A stretch of 64,000 bases of DNA from Calothrix sp. HK-06 (lineage in GTDB: Bacteria; Cyanobacteriota; Cyanobacteriia; Cyanobacteriales; Nostocaceae): the NCBI RefSeq assembly GCF_001904745.1, contig NZ_MRCD01000012.1:80616-144615 (forward strand). The letters run 5' to 3'. A program made the position numbers and the translations under genes. A model generated the notes under the pieces. The model searched no databases. It was given only the letters and a program-made list of their open reading frames with translations, and had not been told where the DNA came from. Below are positions 41,464 to 50,136 of this stretch, in pieces; the first letter of the stretch is position 1, and every line of letters starts with the position of its first letter.

Positions 41464-42141
41464 TTAATAATTTTTGAATAATGCATAAATATATGCTATT
41501 GCTTCTGTGATTACTGTACGTACCCCTTCACTGGAACTCCACCATCTTTTTGTATCATAACTGTGGGAAAGAGCGGCAATTACACCAATTTTTGTATTCG
41601 GTAATACTCTTTTATATAGCATCCAGCTTCGTCGTGCGTGTACGTCGTCGCTAAATAAGTTCATTGATTCAAGTTTTATTTGGGATGTTGCTAGTTTTTC
41701 TTTTAAGGCAATAGCTGATGCATATGTTCTATCTTTTCTGACATCTGGTGTTGGTATTGGTATTATTTTCTCACTGTCGGCGCCCATTGCTTTTAATGTG
41801 GAGAAAGCAAGGTTTGCAAAATCTTTATATTCAGATAAATAATATCCCCTTTGTAGGGGAATGCCTGTAGTTATTATATGAGTATATGAACCCATTTGAA
41901 ATTCATTTAATGCTTGTTTTAATGCTTCGTCTGCAAGCCATCCTTCGACTACTAGTATATTCGCTTTGATAGGGGAGGTAACAGCAAGAAATGGTTGAAT
42001 TTGAGTGATTATAAGTGTTATTAAAGCTAAGATAAGTATAGTTGTTACTATCCAGCCTTGTAGTGTTAGTGTCAACATTTCTTGCCGTTTTACTAATTTA
42101 ATTCCAAAAGGCTTTTTCCTTTGACGAATTTTATTTCGCAT
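41464..42141 (-). CDS. YdcF/DUF218-like membrane-anchored protein
   Basis: 225 aa. One N-terminal helix (GWIVTTILILALITLIITQI) is followed by the ElyC/SanA/YdcF-type domain: ILVVEGWLADEALKQAL, GSYTHIITTGIPLQRG, RTYASAIALKEKL and ALSHSYDTKRWWSSSEG. The family has poorly known envelope roles. Its start codon is 4 bp from the DUF2301 gene's stop, so they are cotranscribed. Confidence 0.78.
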   Translation of the reverse strand: MRNKIRQRKKPFGIKLVKRQEMLTLTLQGWIVTTILILALITLIITQIQPFLAVTSPIKANILVVEGWLADEALKQALNEFQMGSYTHIITTGIPLQRGYYLSEYKDFANLAFSTLKAMGADSEKIIPIPTPDVRKDRTYASAIALKEKLATSQIKLESMNLFSDDVHARRSWMLYKRVLPNTKIGVIAALSHSYDTKRWWSSSEGVRTVITEAIAYIYALFKNY

Positions 42142-42145
42142 TCAG

Positions 42146-42784
42146 TTATGTTGAAGGTTGTTCCTTTTGTTGTCCTTTCAAGTAAGCAAACACTGATTTG
42201 TCTCCAATATCCGGAGGAATTGCTTGGATTAATTTACGTATTGCAAAGACTACGAAAAATATAGCCCAAATTCCTAACAACGCGCGCTCCCATTGTAATG
42301 GTAATATTCCTAGCATGTGTCCTAGTAGTAGTGTGGGTACTAGGGGAGTTAAAATTTTTGTTTCTAGACGATTAAAACAAAATGCTTCTTTGAAGAATAT
42401 ACCTGTGAGCGCTGCAAATGTAAAACCTATTCCTAGTATGGCTAATGGATGGGTGTATACGGTTACTGCAAAGGGTTGGGGGTCTGTATGTGCGACAAAT
42501 AAAGCTGCGATACTACCAATTGCCCAGAATGCTTGTAACGCTCGATGCAGTGCTGCCATGTATATGTGGATGCATAGTAAGCTGACACCTAGAGCTATAC
42601 TAAAGCAGGTGTATAGGGGTGTTAGGAGTGGGTAGATTTCGGGGTTGTTATTGAATAATACTAACAAGGCGCCTGTTGCGAAGCATGATGCTGCTACTGC
42701 TAGACCTGCACGGTAGATTATTACTCCCCGACGGTCGTGTGAATCTACTGTGAATTCGCCAAATTGTCCTTGATATACTTCCAT
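42146..42784 (-). CDS. DUF2301 multi-pass membrane protein
   Basis: 212 aa with about six hydrophobic helices and the conserved start VYQGQFGEFTVDSHDRRGVI. FTFAALTGIFFKEAFCFNRLE is a family-typical segment. It is found across cyanobacteria; function unknown. First gene of a pair with the YdcF-like gene. Confidence 0.83.
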   Translation of the reverse strand: MEVYQGQFGEFTVDSHDRRGVIIYRAGLAVAASCFATGALLVLFNNNPEIYPLLTPLYTCFSIALGVSLLCIHIYMAALHRALQAFWAIGSIAALFVAHTDPQPFAVTVYTHPLAILGIGFTFAALTGIFFKEAFCFNRLETKILTPLVPTLLLGHMLGILPLQWERALLGIWAIFFVVFAIRKLIQAIPPDIGDKSVFAYLKGQQKEQPST

Positions 42785-42816
42785 ATTAAAATTCCTTTGC
42801 GGGTGGGTTAGGATGA

Positions 42817-42870
42817 GGGCGGGTTTACATATATCGTAATGGGTGATGAAGATTTTGGGTTAACCCGCCC
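42817..42870. repeat. Inverted repeat GGGCGGGTT / AACCCGCCC
   Basis: 9-bp perfect arms (42817-42825 and 42862-42870) enclose 36 bp. The right arm overlaps the stop codon of the SAM hydroxide adenosyltransferase gene, so the repeat could terminate it. Confidence 0.6.
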
Positions 42871-43648
42871 CTACCTCTACCGTTTGCGCTAATTGTATAT
42901 TTAACTGTTGTTGGGCGTTGCCTCTATTAATTGCTATTTCTACCCAACCTTCACTTCCTACTAGTGCAATTGCACTACCTACGGGCACACTATTATATGT
43001 TGCTCCTCCTTTTATCTTTAAGTTATCTACTACGATATGCCAAGTTTTACCTTCTACGTAGCTTCCGGGTATGTTGGTGATTAGATTTCCGAATATGTCT
43101 ATATATTGGATGCAACCTACGGCGCCTGTGGTAATGTAACAGCATTTCGGTAAGTCAAGTTCTACCAAACTATCTATATCTATTTCCCTACCTAAATTTT
43201 CAATTTTGACACCACTGGCAAGATGTGCAGCGCAAGGGGCAAAGATGTCTCGACCGTGAAAGGTATGGCTAGGATTTGGGACTCTCCAATACTGTGGGTT
43301 TGTTAGTTCTACTGCCCGAATCGCTCGACTTTGACTTAATACCCCACTAGTTATGCCATTATCCGGCGCCACCAAAAACCCATGTGCAAATTCTACGGCA
43401 ACGGCACGTCGCGTACTTCCAACACCTGGGTCAACTACTGCTATGTGTACTGTTCCATCAGGAAAATAGGGACAAGCACTCATTAAACAAAACCGCGCAG
43501 CAGCTATATTTTGCGGTGGAATTTGGTGCGTTAAGTCTATTACCCTGATTTCTGGGTTAATTCGAGCTATTACACCCTTCATTACACCGACATAAATATC
43601 ACTTAAACCAAAATCGCTTAACAAGGTAAGCAGTTGTGGAGAAATCAT
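42860..43648 (-). CDS. SAM hydroxide adenosyltransferase (DUF62 family)
   Basis: 262 aa from ATG 43648; a frame extension upstream has no support. Family features: LLSDFGLSDIYVGVMKGVI, VIDLTHQIPP, VVDPGVGSTRRAVAVE, LVAPDNGITSG and TFHGRDIFAPCAAHLA, then a C-terminal beta domain beginning near IDIFGNLITN. Enzymes of this family hydrolyse S-adenosylmethionine to adenosine and methionine using a conserved Asp-Arg-His set; halogenase relatives use chloride or fluoride. Most likely a SAM hydrolase. Confidence 0.9.
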   Translation of the reverse strand: MISPQLLTLLSDFGLSDIYVGVMKGVIARINPEIRVIDLTHQIPPQNIAAARFCLMSACPYFPDGTVHIAVVDPGVGSTRRAVAVEFAHGFLVAPDNGITSGVLSQSRAIRAVELTNPQYWRVPNPSHTFHGRDIFAPCAAHLASGVKIENLGREIDIDSLVELDLPKCCYITTGAVGCIQYIDIFGNLITNIPGSYVEGKTWHIVVDNLKIKGGATYNSVPVGSAIALVGSEGWVEIAINRGNAQQQLNIQLAQTVEVGAG

Positions 43649-43781
43649 CGTGTTATCACATAGACACTTATCTTGCTTGCTACATGATAAATAATTACAT
43701 TTCTGTAACAACAGTTACCGAATTTATGCTATATTATGATTACAAGACATAGATATTTATAGATGATAGAGGCAAATTACT

Positions 43782-43937
43782 ATGATTCGTAATAAGTTTG
43801 AGGCTGCTGAAAAAGCACGCGAAGCACACAAACAAAGCATTAAGAAGAATTTAGAGCATCGTCTAGAAGTTGCTAGAACCAAAGGTGATGAGAACTTAAT
43901 TCGTCAAATTGAAGCTGAGATGCAGTATTTCAATTAA
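43782..43937 (+). CDS. Small conserved-looking charged helical protein, 51 aa
   Basis: ATG 43782 to TAA 43935-43937 encodes MIRNKFEAAEKAREAHKQ and continues as a highly charged, fully helical sequence (HRLEVARTKGDENLI) ending in MQYFN. ATAGAGGC lies about 7 bp upstream as a weak ribosome site. The composition and divergent position to the SAM-hydrolase gene suggest a real small protein, but I know no function. Confidence 0.6.
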   Translation: MIRNKFEAAEKAREAHKQSIKKNLEHRLEVARTKGDENLIRQIEAEMQYFN

Positions 43938-43956
43938 CCCATCACCAATTGTTGTT

Positions 43957-43984
43957 GTAGAGACGTTACGTGTAACGTCTCTAC
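43957..43984. repeat. 28-bp near-perfect palindrome (GTAGAGACG family)
   Basis: GTAGAGACGTTACG is followed by its reverse complement with one central mismatch. It lies between convergent genes, 10 bp from the stop of the methyltransferase relative. Same family as 20881 and 35459. Confidence 0.8.
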
Positions 43985-43994
43985 ACATGTTGTT

Positions 43995-44864
43995 TTACAA
44001 AATTATTCCCAACATCCCCAAAATCTCATTCACAGGAGCTTTGCTAATTTCTAGCTCCAGAATTATATTGAACAAATGCTTTGGTATATATGTACTTCTA
44101 GAAATTGTTTTGCTTCCCGTATTTAATTCCCAGTCATACCAAGGTTGGTCATACTGCTTTCCGTTTTTTTTAGTTACAGTTCTAAAATGAATTCTTCCCG
44201 TTCCTTTTCCTCTGCTTCTCCTTTTGGTACTACTGGTTAACTCAACTGGTAGTACTTCATCGTTTGATGGTTGCTCCGCTTCATCTGGCTTCCAAATTGG
44301 AAGGTAAACTATACCATACTGTTCAAATACTCGTTTGAATCTATACTGGTTATTTCCCCAGTAAACAAAACAGTGAGACTGTGTTGCTGGTAAATTTGGC
44401 TGTGAATTTGCGTCTAAAAATGTAATTCGTTCTTTCCAAAAACAAACTGGTTGAGTCTTTAATACTGAATTTAACCAGTCTGTGTCCGTCTGTGCTGGTA
44501 AAAGAGCAATCGCTTCACTGACTCTGCCACTTGATACTTCGGTTTGTAATTTTGCTATCCACTTGTCTGGATGAGAAGAAGGTGGGTATAGGAAAAGGCG
44601 CCCATTCCACTCATGTTCTAATCCATCATCTATTCTGGTGTAATGGGAATGTGCTGGAATATTCTTATTACCCTCTGCACAAGGGTCTAAGTCAATCTCA
44701 TTTAAAACCTGTAGTACTAGGGAGATAATATTTGGTGGAGTATACCATTCATCTAAATGTTGTGTATTCGTTGAATAGTAAGCACTTGGATTCTCTTGAG
44801 TCACAACGCGCGTTGCTCCCAAGTTTTGGTACTTCAAAGAGTACCGATTGATTACGTTAACCAT
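43995..44864 (-). CDS. Phage-type DNA N6-adenine methyltransferase relative
   Basis: 289 aa. The layout is that of phage Dam (PF05869-like) proteins: HLDEWYTPPNIISLVLQVL, IDLDPCAEGN (SAM-binding motif I region), HYTRIDDGLEHEWNGRLFLY and HCFVYWGNNQYRFKRVF. The catalytic D/N-PP-Y/W motif appears as LYPPSS, with Tyr in place of Asp/Asn and Ser in place of Tyr/Phe, so activity is doubtful or altered. The C-terminal part after residue ~190 (RRSRGKGTGRIHFRTV, YDQPWYDWELN) looks like an added basic domain. It lies in a small mobile-type region. Confidence 0.7.
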   Translation of the reverse strand: MVNVINRYSLKYQNLGATRVVTQENPSAYYSTNTQHLDEWYTPPNIISLVLQVLNEIDLDPCAEGNKNIPAHSHYTRIDDGLEHEWNGRLFLYPPSSHPDKWIAKLQTEVSSGRVSEAIALLPAQTDTDWLNSVLKTQPVCFWKERITFLDANSQPNLPATQSHCFVYWGNNQYRFKRVFEQYGIVYLPIWKPDEAEQPSNDEVLPVELTSSTKRRSRGKGTGRIHFRTVTKKNGKQYDQPWYDWELNTGSKTISRSTYIPKHLFNIILELEISKAPVNEILGMLGIIL

Positions 44865-45160
44865 TTTTAACAGCCATTGTTGATTTTTCCGCAGAAATCT
44901 CTTTTTACGTGTGTTACCGTTCCCGCTTTACCACCAAAGTGTGCTATTAAAACCATGATTAATTCTGTGAATGAGCGTCAGATGGTATCGGGTTGCAGTA
45001 TTAAGTTTTGTCTCTTTTGAGAGCTATAGCGTCTGAGTACTTACAAACTGTTACCTCCGCGATTATTTTGATAGTATTGAGAAGTAAGTTAATTCGCTAT
45101 TATAAATTAAGCCACTACTGAATATTATAAGCTAAATTCAGTCATGGCGTAACCAAACTT

Positions 45161-45511
45161 ATGAATTTTTCACAGGCTTTGGATAGAACCCTCGAAAAGT
45201 ATGGGATTAGTGCTAAGTGGCTGTCTGAGCAAACAGGTGTTTCTCAGCAGATGATTAGTGGCTTTCGGCGGGGGCAACAGCGAATTTATTCTGATAGTCT
45301 AGAGCGACTATTAGCTGGATTACCCTCGGAAGCTAAGAATTACCTGTTATGCCAATTAGGAGAAGTTGATACAAACAAGATAGATATACGCTCGTTGGTG
45401 CTATCGGCATCACCGACCGAAAAAGCAGAAATTTTAAACACACTCGCTAATTGGGTACTTTTAAGCAAAGAAGAAATAGCACAAAACGCGGAATTAGTCA
45501 AGATTAGATAA
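45161..45511 (+). CDS. XRE-family helix-turn-helix regulator
   Basis: 116 aa. The N-terminal Cro/CI-type HTH is clear (YGISAKWLSEQTGVSQQMISGFRRGQQRI). The C-terminal half (LVLSASPTEKAEILNTLANW) has a short helical segment. It is probably a local regulator of the adjacent phage- or plasmid-type genes. The frame after it (45511-45621, IERILLDCERWASAFGARI) is open but unassigned. Confidence 0.85.
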   Translation: MNFSQALDRTLEKYGISAKWLSEQTGVSQQMISGFRRGQQRIYSDSLERLLAGLPSEAKNYLLCQLGEVDTNKIDIRSLVLSASPTEKAEILNTLANWVLLSKEEIAQNAELVKIR

Positions 45512-45857
45512 ATCCTATCAACACTCATATTGAGCGGATTTTACTAGACTGTGAGCGTTGGGCTTCAGCTTTTGGTGCCCGTATTAAAACACGCTATGTA
45601 AAAGTGACTCAATCACTGTAAATTTTTTTGAATCTATTGTTACAGTAGAATATCTATATATTAAATATTAAGCAGATTAGTATCAAATGCGATTACTTTC
45701 TGCTCCCAGATGTTTCCATAAAGCACTCCGGCAGCGTTTTGATTTAACTTTTCACAAATCTTGGCGCTGTTATTCTGGCATGGTTAAACGTGTGAAGCAG
45801 CAATGTGGTATGATAAATAAGTAAGGCCAGATAGTAAGGCCAAGGAGAAATAAACTT

Positions 45858-46096
45858 GGCGCGCGAAAGTAACAATTACACTTGATGAAGATATTTTGGC
45901 TTTCATAGACAAGCAAGCTGCCAACAATGGAAATGCTCCTAACCATAGTGGTTATATTAAGGACATCTTAAGTCAGCATCGTCATGCAGTTTTAAAAGCA
46001 CAAATGATTGCTGCACTAATTGAAGAGACTTCAGACCCAGAGTATCTAAAAGAAATCGCACTTTGGGATTGTGTCGCCCTTGATGGAATTGATTAA
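45858..46096 (+). pseudogene. MazE/RHH-type antitoxin with disrupted start
   Basis: Reading AKVTITLDEDILAFIDKQAA to EIALWDCVALDGID gives a normal ribbon-helix-helix antitoxin of a MazF pair. The expected start (TTG GCG CGC then AAA GTA ACA) carries one extra G inside a GCGCGC run, so the start is out of frame with the body. The first usable in-frame start is 45896, past the DNA-binding strand. It lies directly upstream of the broken toxin. Confidence 0.65.
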
Positions 46097-46098
46097 TA

Positions 46099-46450
46099 CC
46101 TAAAGGTAATTTAACTTATCAACGTGGAGAAATACGTTTTTGTAAGCTTGACCCAACGTTAGGTACAGAAATAAGAAAGACACGCCCTTGTCTAATTGTT
46201 CAATACAATATAATGAATCAGTATGGTTCGTTAACTATTGTGATGCCATTTAGACCAGGAAGTAAAAATGCTCCTTATATTGTTAGTGTTATCGCATCTT
46301 CCGTAAACGGTTTAGACCAAGACCGTTATATTGATGTTGGACAAATTCGCAGTATTGATAACAGCCGAATTCTTGACGAGCGTAGGAGTATTAGAAGAAG
46401 AATGTTGGGAATAAATTCGTGTCGCATTAAATGTAGTACTTGATTTTTGA
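46099..46450 (+). pseudogene. MazF/PemK-type toxin, inactivated
   Basis: PKGNLTYQRGEIRFCKLDPT and IRKTRPCLIVQYNIMNQYGS are the MazF N-terminus, and YIDVGQIRSIDNSRI the middle. No start codon is in place (ATA stands where ATG is expected at 46096). A frame change occurs near 46384, after which GVLEEECWE-stop-IRVALNVVLDF is the usual C-terminus with a TAA inside. Three lesions make it a dead toxin, consistent with the dead antitoxin. Confidence 0.75.
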
Positions 46451-46480
46451 CTTGAATAATCTTTCTCCTACTTGCGGCGC

Positions 46481-47059
46481 CTACTCTTTACCAAAGGGTT
46501 GTCCCCAATATTTCCAGTTTTCTTTGTTGAATGGAGATTTCCATTTCTTAATTAACTCTAATTCTAATCGCTGTCTTGGTCTTGTTGGTACAGGCGCATC
46601 CCACCAAAAGCCGATGTTTACTGCTGTTTCTAATTTATATTTATGATGCAGGTCTTGGTAATTTTCGATGTACTGCTTGCAGCCGTGTACTCCTTTCCAA
46701 CGCTTGTTAGATTTACAAGTTTCTCCAATGTATAAAAGTAAATTTGTTGTACAGTCAATTACAAAATATAGACAAGCTTGTCCAGGACTATCTACAGGTA
46801 ATCGATAAAAAGATAACCCTGATAAATGTAGCGTAAATGGGTCAATTATATTTGGGTCAACGTGCGACTTCGGCACGTCGAATAAACTTACTTCTTCTAT
46901 TGGTTCTTTTGTTCTTACCTGTTGTTGATGGATGGCAATTTGTTTTTTCCATTTGGAAAGCGCTATATCATCCATCAATAACACAGGGCTTCTATTAAGT
47001 GGCGCCCTTACTATTTCAGTTGGTGAGAACAAGTCAAGTTGATTTGTCTCCAATGGCAA
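46481..47059 (-). CDS. GIY-YIG-type nuclease with N-terminal sliding-clamp motif
   Basis: 192 aa. CLYFVIDCTTNLLLYIGET and NKRWKGVHGCKQYIENY form a GIY-YIG-like core, with LYFV/LYIG as the two signature strands, the Arg in KRW and a downstream Glu in LELELIKKW as candidate catalytic residues. Residues 7-11 are QLDLF, a textbook beta-clamp binding peptide, in a disordered N-terminal arm. This suggests action at replication or repair forks. A cyanobacterial family of this type exists without a known role. It is next to the noncoding duplication. Confidence 0.75.
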   Translation of the reverse strand: MPLETNQLDLFSPTEIVRAPLNRSPVLLMDDIALSKWKKQIAIHQQQVRTKEPIEEVSLFDVPKSHVDPNIIDPFTLHLSGLSFYRLPVDSPGQACLYFVIDCTTNLLLYIGETCKSNKRWKGVHGCKQYIENYQDLHHKYKLETAVNIGFWWDAPVPTRPRQRLELELIKKWKSPFNKENWKYWGQPFGKE

Positions 47060-47183
47060 TCCCCTATAAATGCGACGCAGGTCATGCTATCACTAGGGTG
47101 TTACATCTGTAAACAATAAACAAGTACTATTTTATACTGAGAACGTATATTTGTGGCGCCGAGCAAGCTAAATTTAGCGAACG

Positions 47184-47366
47184 GTACTACTTGTTTATTT
47201 AACCAGTAGTACTTCATGGCGCCGATTTAAAAGTTTATAGTTTTGTAAATACCAATGTTCAAATAGTAAGCTGAACGTAAATATTAATACTTGTTTTTTG
47301 ATTAATTACGTGTTATTTTCCTCCGGAGACACTCCGTGAACGCAAACAGGAGCGCTATTTTACAGA
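47184..47366. repeat. Tandem noncoding unit, copy A (candidate structured RNA)
   Basis: The unit opens with hairpin GTACTACT...AGTAGTAC (47184-47191/47205-47212), then AAGTTTATAGTTTTGT, a small stem GTTCA...TGAAC, and a 66-nt core (47301-47366) beginning ATTAATTACG, with CCTCCGGAGACACTCCGTG in the middle, and ending TTTTACAGA. GCGCTATT in the core pairs with AATAGCGC at 47378. No coding frame. The second copy starts 320 bp later. Confidence 0.75.
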
Positions 47367-47503
47367 TTAATATTTATAATAGCGCGTATTTTTATACAGA
47401 TTTAGCACAGAACGTCAGTGCTATTTACTTGAATTACTGGGGCTGTTTTACTGACGGCTTATTTATTATATCCCCCCAGTAAAACATTATTTGTGCCTGC
47501 ACA

Positions 47504-47689
47504 GTACTACCTGTTTACTTAACCAGTAGTACCGTTCGGGATGCTGATTCCAAAGTTTATAGTTTTGTTAATACCAATCTTCAAACAAGAAGATTAACGT
47601 AAATATAACTACTTGTTTTTTGGATTAATTACGTGTTATTCTCCTCCGGAGACACTACGTGAACGCAAACAGGAGCGCTATTTTACAGA
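47504..47689. repeat. Tandem noncoding unit, copy B (candidate structured RNA)
   Basis: Same order as copy A: hairpin GTACTACC...AGTAGTAC (47504-47511/47525-47532), AAGTTTATAGTTTTGT, a stem rebuilt with different bases (ATCTTC...GAAGAT), and the 66-nt core at 47624-47689, identical to copy A at 64 of 66 positions. The stem CTCCT...AGGAG in the core remains pairable in both copies. It continues into a shared TTACTGGGGCTGTTTT segment near 47748. Confidence 0.75.
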
Positions 47690-47800
47690 CTTAGTTTGTA
47701 TAAAGAATTTATTTTTTATACAGACACTGGGTACTATTTATTTAAATTACTGGGGCTGTTTTTACTGGTGGTTATGATTTCTCAAACAATCCCTGATTAT

Positions 47801-47845
47801 TTCAAACAACATATCCGTTACATGCGTTTATCATCCGTTGCCAAT
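47801..47845. repeat. CCGTTACATCC-family repeat, half copy (copy 5)
   Basis: ATATCCGTTACATGCG and TCATCCGTTGCCAAT match the right half of the element; no left arm is present. It is intergenic, downstream of accD. Confidence 0.65.
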
Positions 47846-47879
47846 CTTCCTGCTGGTAAAAATAATAATTAGTATGACT

Positions 47880-47900
47880 GCACAGGCGAGACGCCTGTGC
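47880..47900. terminator. Hairpin GCACAGGCG-AGA-CGCCTGTGC after accD
   Basis: A 9-bp perfect stem with a 3-nt loop is followed by three copies of CACAAGAGC-like 9-mers (47901-47925). It lies 34 bp past the accD stop on the minus strand. Confidence 0.6.
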
Positions 47901-47933
47901 CACAAGAGCCACAAGAGCCACAAGAATTTGTAT

Positions 47934-48926
47934 TTACTCAGCCACAGTGGAGCTTAAGCTTCGAGTATCCCACATAACAACGTTGTGATTGCTATGTGTA
48001 ACAGGCTGACTGTTAACGTGACTTAGGAGTATTGGTGATGAGGCTTGATGCAGAGCGATTAACTGTGCTAGGGTTTTCTTCATCTGGGTACGGGGAACTA
48101 TTTCGTCGATAAACCCGTGCTTGAGTAAATCTTCTGCCGTTTGGAAATCTTCGGGTAGTTTTTCTCGCAGGGTTTGCTCTATCACGCGCCGACCAGCAAA
48201 GCCTATTGTTGCTTTTGGTTCCGCTATTATTATATCTCCTAACATTGCGAAGCTTGCCGTTACTCCCCCTGTTGTTGGGTTTGTTAATACGGGTATATAT
48301 AATAGTCGCTCGTCTTGATGACGTTGTAATGCTCCTGATATTTTTGCCATCTGCATTAGCGATAGCATTCCTTCTTGCATTCTGGCACCACCTGATGTAC
48401 ACACAATTACCACGGCACAGCGTTTTTGTGTGGCGATTTCTATTAAACGAGTTAGTTTTTCTCCTACTACCGACCCCATACTGGCGCCAATAAAACGAAA
48501 GTCCATTACACCCAGTGCAACTGGTAAACCGTCTATTTCTCCTAAACCTGTTTTTACAGCATCAGTCAAACCTGTTTTTTGCTGCATTTCTCGCAAACGG
48601 TCAATATACGGTTTACGGTCGCGAAACTGTAATGGGTCTGCTGGACGCAAATGCTCATCTAATGGTTTCCATGTATTCGCGTCTATTAATTGTCGAATGC
48701 GTTCATCGCTATCTACCCGGTTGTGATATCCACACTCGGTGCAAACCATTTGATTGGCCATTAAATCTTTCGTATAGCTTAATACTCCACATTTAGAACA
48801 TTTGTGCCAGAGTCCATCAGCTATTTCACGCTCTTGACGTTCTGGTGTTGTTGACCCTGATTTTCGGCGGTTTGCAAACCAATCTAATAGAGATTTTAAA
48901 CCGCGTGTTTCTTCGTTGTTTGCCAT
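47934..48926 (-). CDS. accD: Acetyl-CoA carboxylase carboxyltransferase subunit beta
   Basis: 330 aa. The N-terminal Cys4 zinc ribbon is [10 protein letters not shown]...[10 protein letters not shown]. The crotonase-fold core follows with [68 protein letters not shown] and [14 protein letters not shown]. It pairs with AccA to transfer carboxylate from biotin to acetyl-CoA in fatty acid synthesis. Length is normal. The 289 bp upstream (48927-49215) holds no gene. Confidence 0.97.
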   Translation of the reverse strand: MANNEETRGLKSLLDWFANRRKSGSTTPERQEREIADGLWHKCSKCGVLSYTKDLMANQMVCTECGYHNRVDSDERIRQLIDANTWKPLDEHLRPADPLQFRDRKPYIDRLREMQQKTGLTDAVKTGLGEIDGLPVALGVMDFRFIGASMGSVVGEKLTRLIEIATQKRCAVVIVCTSGGARMQEGMLSLMQMAKISGALQRHQDERLLYIPVLTNPTTGGVTASFAMLGDIIIAEPKATIGFAGRRVIEQTLREKLPEDFQTAEDLLKHGFIDEIVPRTQMKKTLAQLIALHQASSPILLSHVNSQPVTHSNHNVVMWDTRSLSSTVAE

Positions 48927-49215
48927 TTTTTTTCTTATGCGTCGTAGGTAGTATGTCGTTATTAACAGTCATCTTGTTAGCAAGACTGACATTTTAACAG
49001 CATCTTTGGTTGCCAGCTTAACGAAAATATGTATACCAATTCAAGTATTTTGCTCGAATACCACCCTAGACTACCAATATTTGTTGGTATGCATCTTGTA
49101 AATGCTGGCAAGGCGCCTGTCTTGAAGAGGATTTAAGCCACAAAATAATATTACCAAAATATAAAGAATAGTTGAGGTAATCAAATTGACAGTTGCGGTG
49201 TGAGGAAAAATGTGG

Positions 49216-50025
49216 TTAGGGAAATAATCGTAAATAGCTTGATATAATCATCTCGCCTCCCAACAGGGTAATCAGCGAACCCAAGGCAAGACATGGGCCA
49301 AATGGCATTTTTTTTCCCCATTTTCTACTTGTAAGTACTACACCACTTCCACCAGCTACTACACCAACTATACAGCTAATAAAAACAGCTAGTAGCAAAT
49401 GTTTCCATCCTAACCAGGCGCCCATCATCGCAGCAAGTTTGGCATCTCCTCCACCCATTGCCTCTTTCTGAAAAATTATCGAGCCAATAAAGGAAATGAT
49501 GTCAAAAAGCCATATTCCCAAAACTGCACCAAATATGGCACCTATTAGATGGTTGATACCAGTAGAGCTATTAGACTGCATAAAACCCAAAACCGTTTGA
49601 TACACAACCCCCAACACTAAACCAGATTTAGTTAATGGGTTTGGTAAAGTCATTGTATCGAAGTCAATTAGCGATAAAGCGAGTAACCAACTACAAAAAA
49701 TCCAATATCCTATAGTTTGGGGCGAATATTGAAATACCCAAAATACCCACAGAAACAACAACCCTGTAATAGTCTCAACCACAGGGTAACGCATCGAAAT
49801 TTTACTCTTACAGTAACGACAACGCCCTTTCAACCATAACCACCCCAACACAGGAACATTGTCATAAGCTTTTAACTCATTCAAACAACGTGGACACCGT
49901 GATGGTGGATAAACAACCGATAACCCAGCAGGGAGACGGTAGACCACTACATTTATAAAACTGCCAATCGATGCACCCAAAGCGAAGACAATAAGACTTG
50001 CTGGGACTAACATCAAAACATCCAT
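49216..50025 (-). CDS. pilD: Type IV prepilin peptidase/methyltransferase (PilD, A24)
   Basis: 269 aa with 6-8 hydrophobic segments. The N-terminal zinc-type domain is CPRCLNELKAYDNVPVLGWL...CRYCKSKIS. The catalytic aspartates lie in ALSLIDFDTMTLPNPL and MGGGDAKLAAMMGAWLGW. It cleaves and N-methylates type IV pilins and pseudopilins at the inner membrane. Together with dprA at 2.4 kb it fits a naturally competent, motile organism. Confidence 0.96.
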   Translation of the reverse strand: MDVLMLVPASLIVFALGASIGSFINVVVYRLPAGLSVVYPPSRCPRCLNELKAYDNVPVLGWLWLKGRCRYCKSKISMRYPVVETITGLLFLWVFWVFQYSPQTIGYWIFCSWLLALSLIDFDTMTLPNPLTKSGLVLGVVYQTVLGFMQSNSSTGINHLIGAIFGAVLGIWLFDIISFIGSIIFQKEAMGGGDAKLAAMMGAWLGWKHLLLAVFISCIVGVVAGGSGVVLTSRKWGKKMPFGPCLALGSLITLLGGEMIISSYLRLFP

Positions 50026-50040
50026 ATATCATTTAAGCCA

Positions 50041-50092
50041 TTTGTCCTTTGTCATTTGTACTTTGTACAAGTGTCATTTGTCACTTGTTATT
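50041..50092. repeat. Short tandem TTTGTCA-type repeats
   Basis: TTTGTCC-TTTGTCA-TTTGTAC-TTTGTAC followed by TGTCATTTGTCACTTG forms a degenerate heptamer array, the STRR type common in filamentous cyanobacteria. It lies just upstream of pilD. Confidence 0.6.
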
Positions 50093-50136
50093 TTTCTTTA
50101 CTGAATGACAAATTCAAAGAACGCACGGAACAATGA

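Noticed and set aside
45687..45824. 45-codon frame upstream of the antitoxin
   Set aside because: Clean ATG-to-stop frame but no ribosome site and no family resemblance; not enough to call a gene.
47184..47770. CRISPR array or retron as the explanation of the tandem repeat
   Set aside because: There are only two units of ~320 bp with diverged interiors, no spacer pattern, and no reverse transcriptase or cas gene nearby.
50041..50092. Heptamer repeats near pilD as a regulatory operator
   Set aside because: These degenerate TTTGTCA repeats are typical cyanobacterial short tandem repeats, with no symmetry suggesting a binding site.
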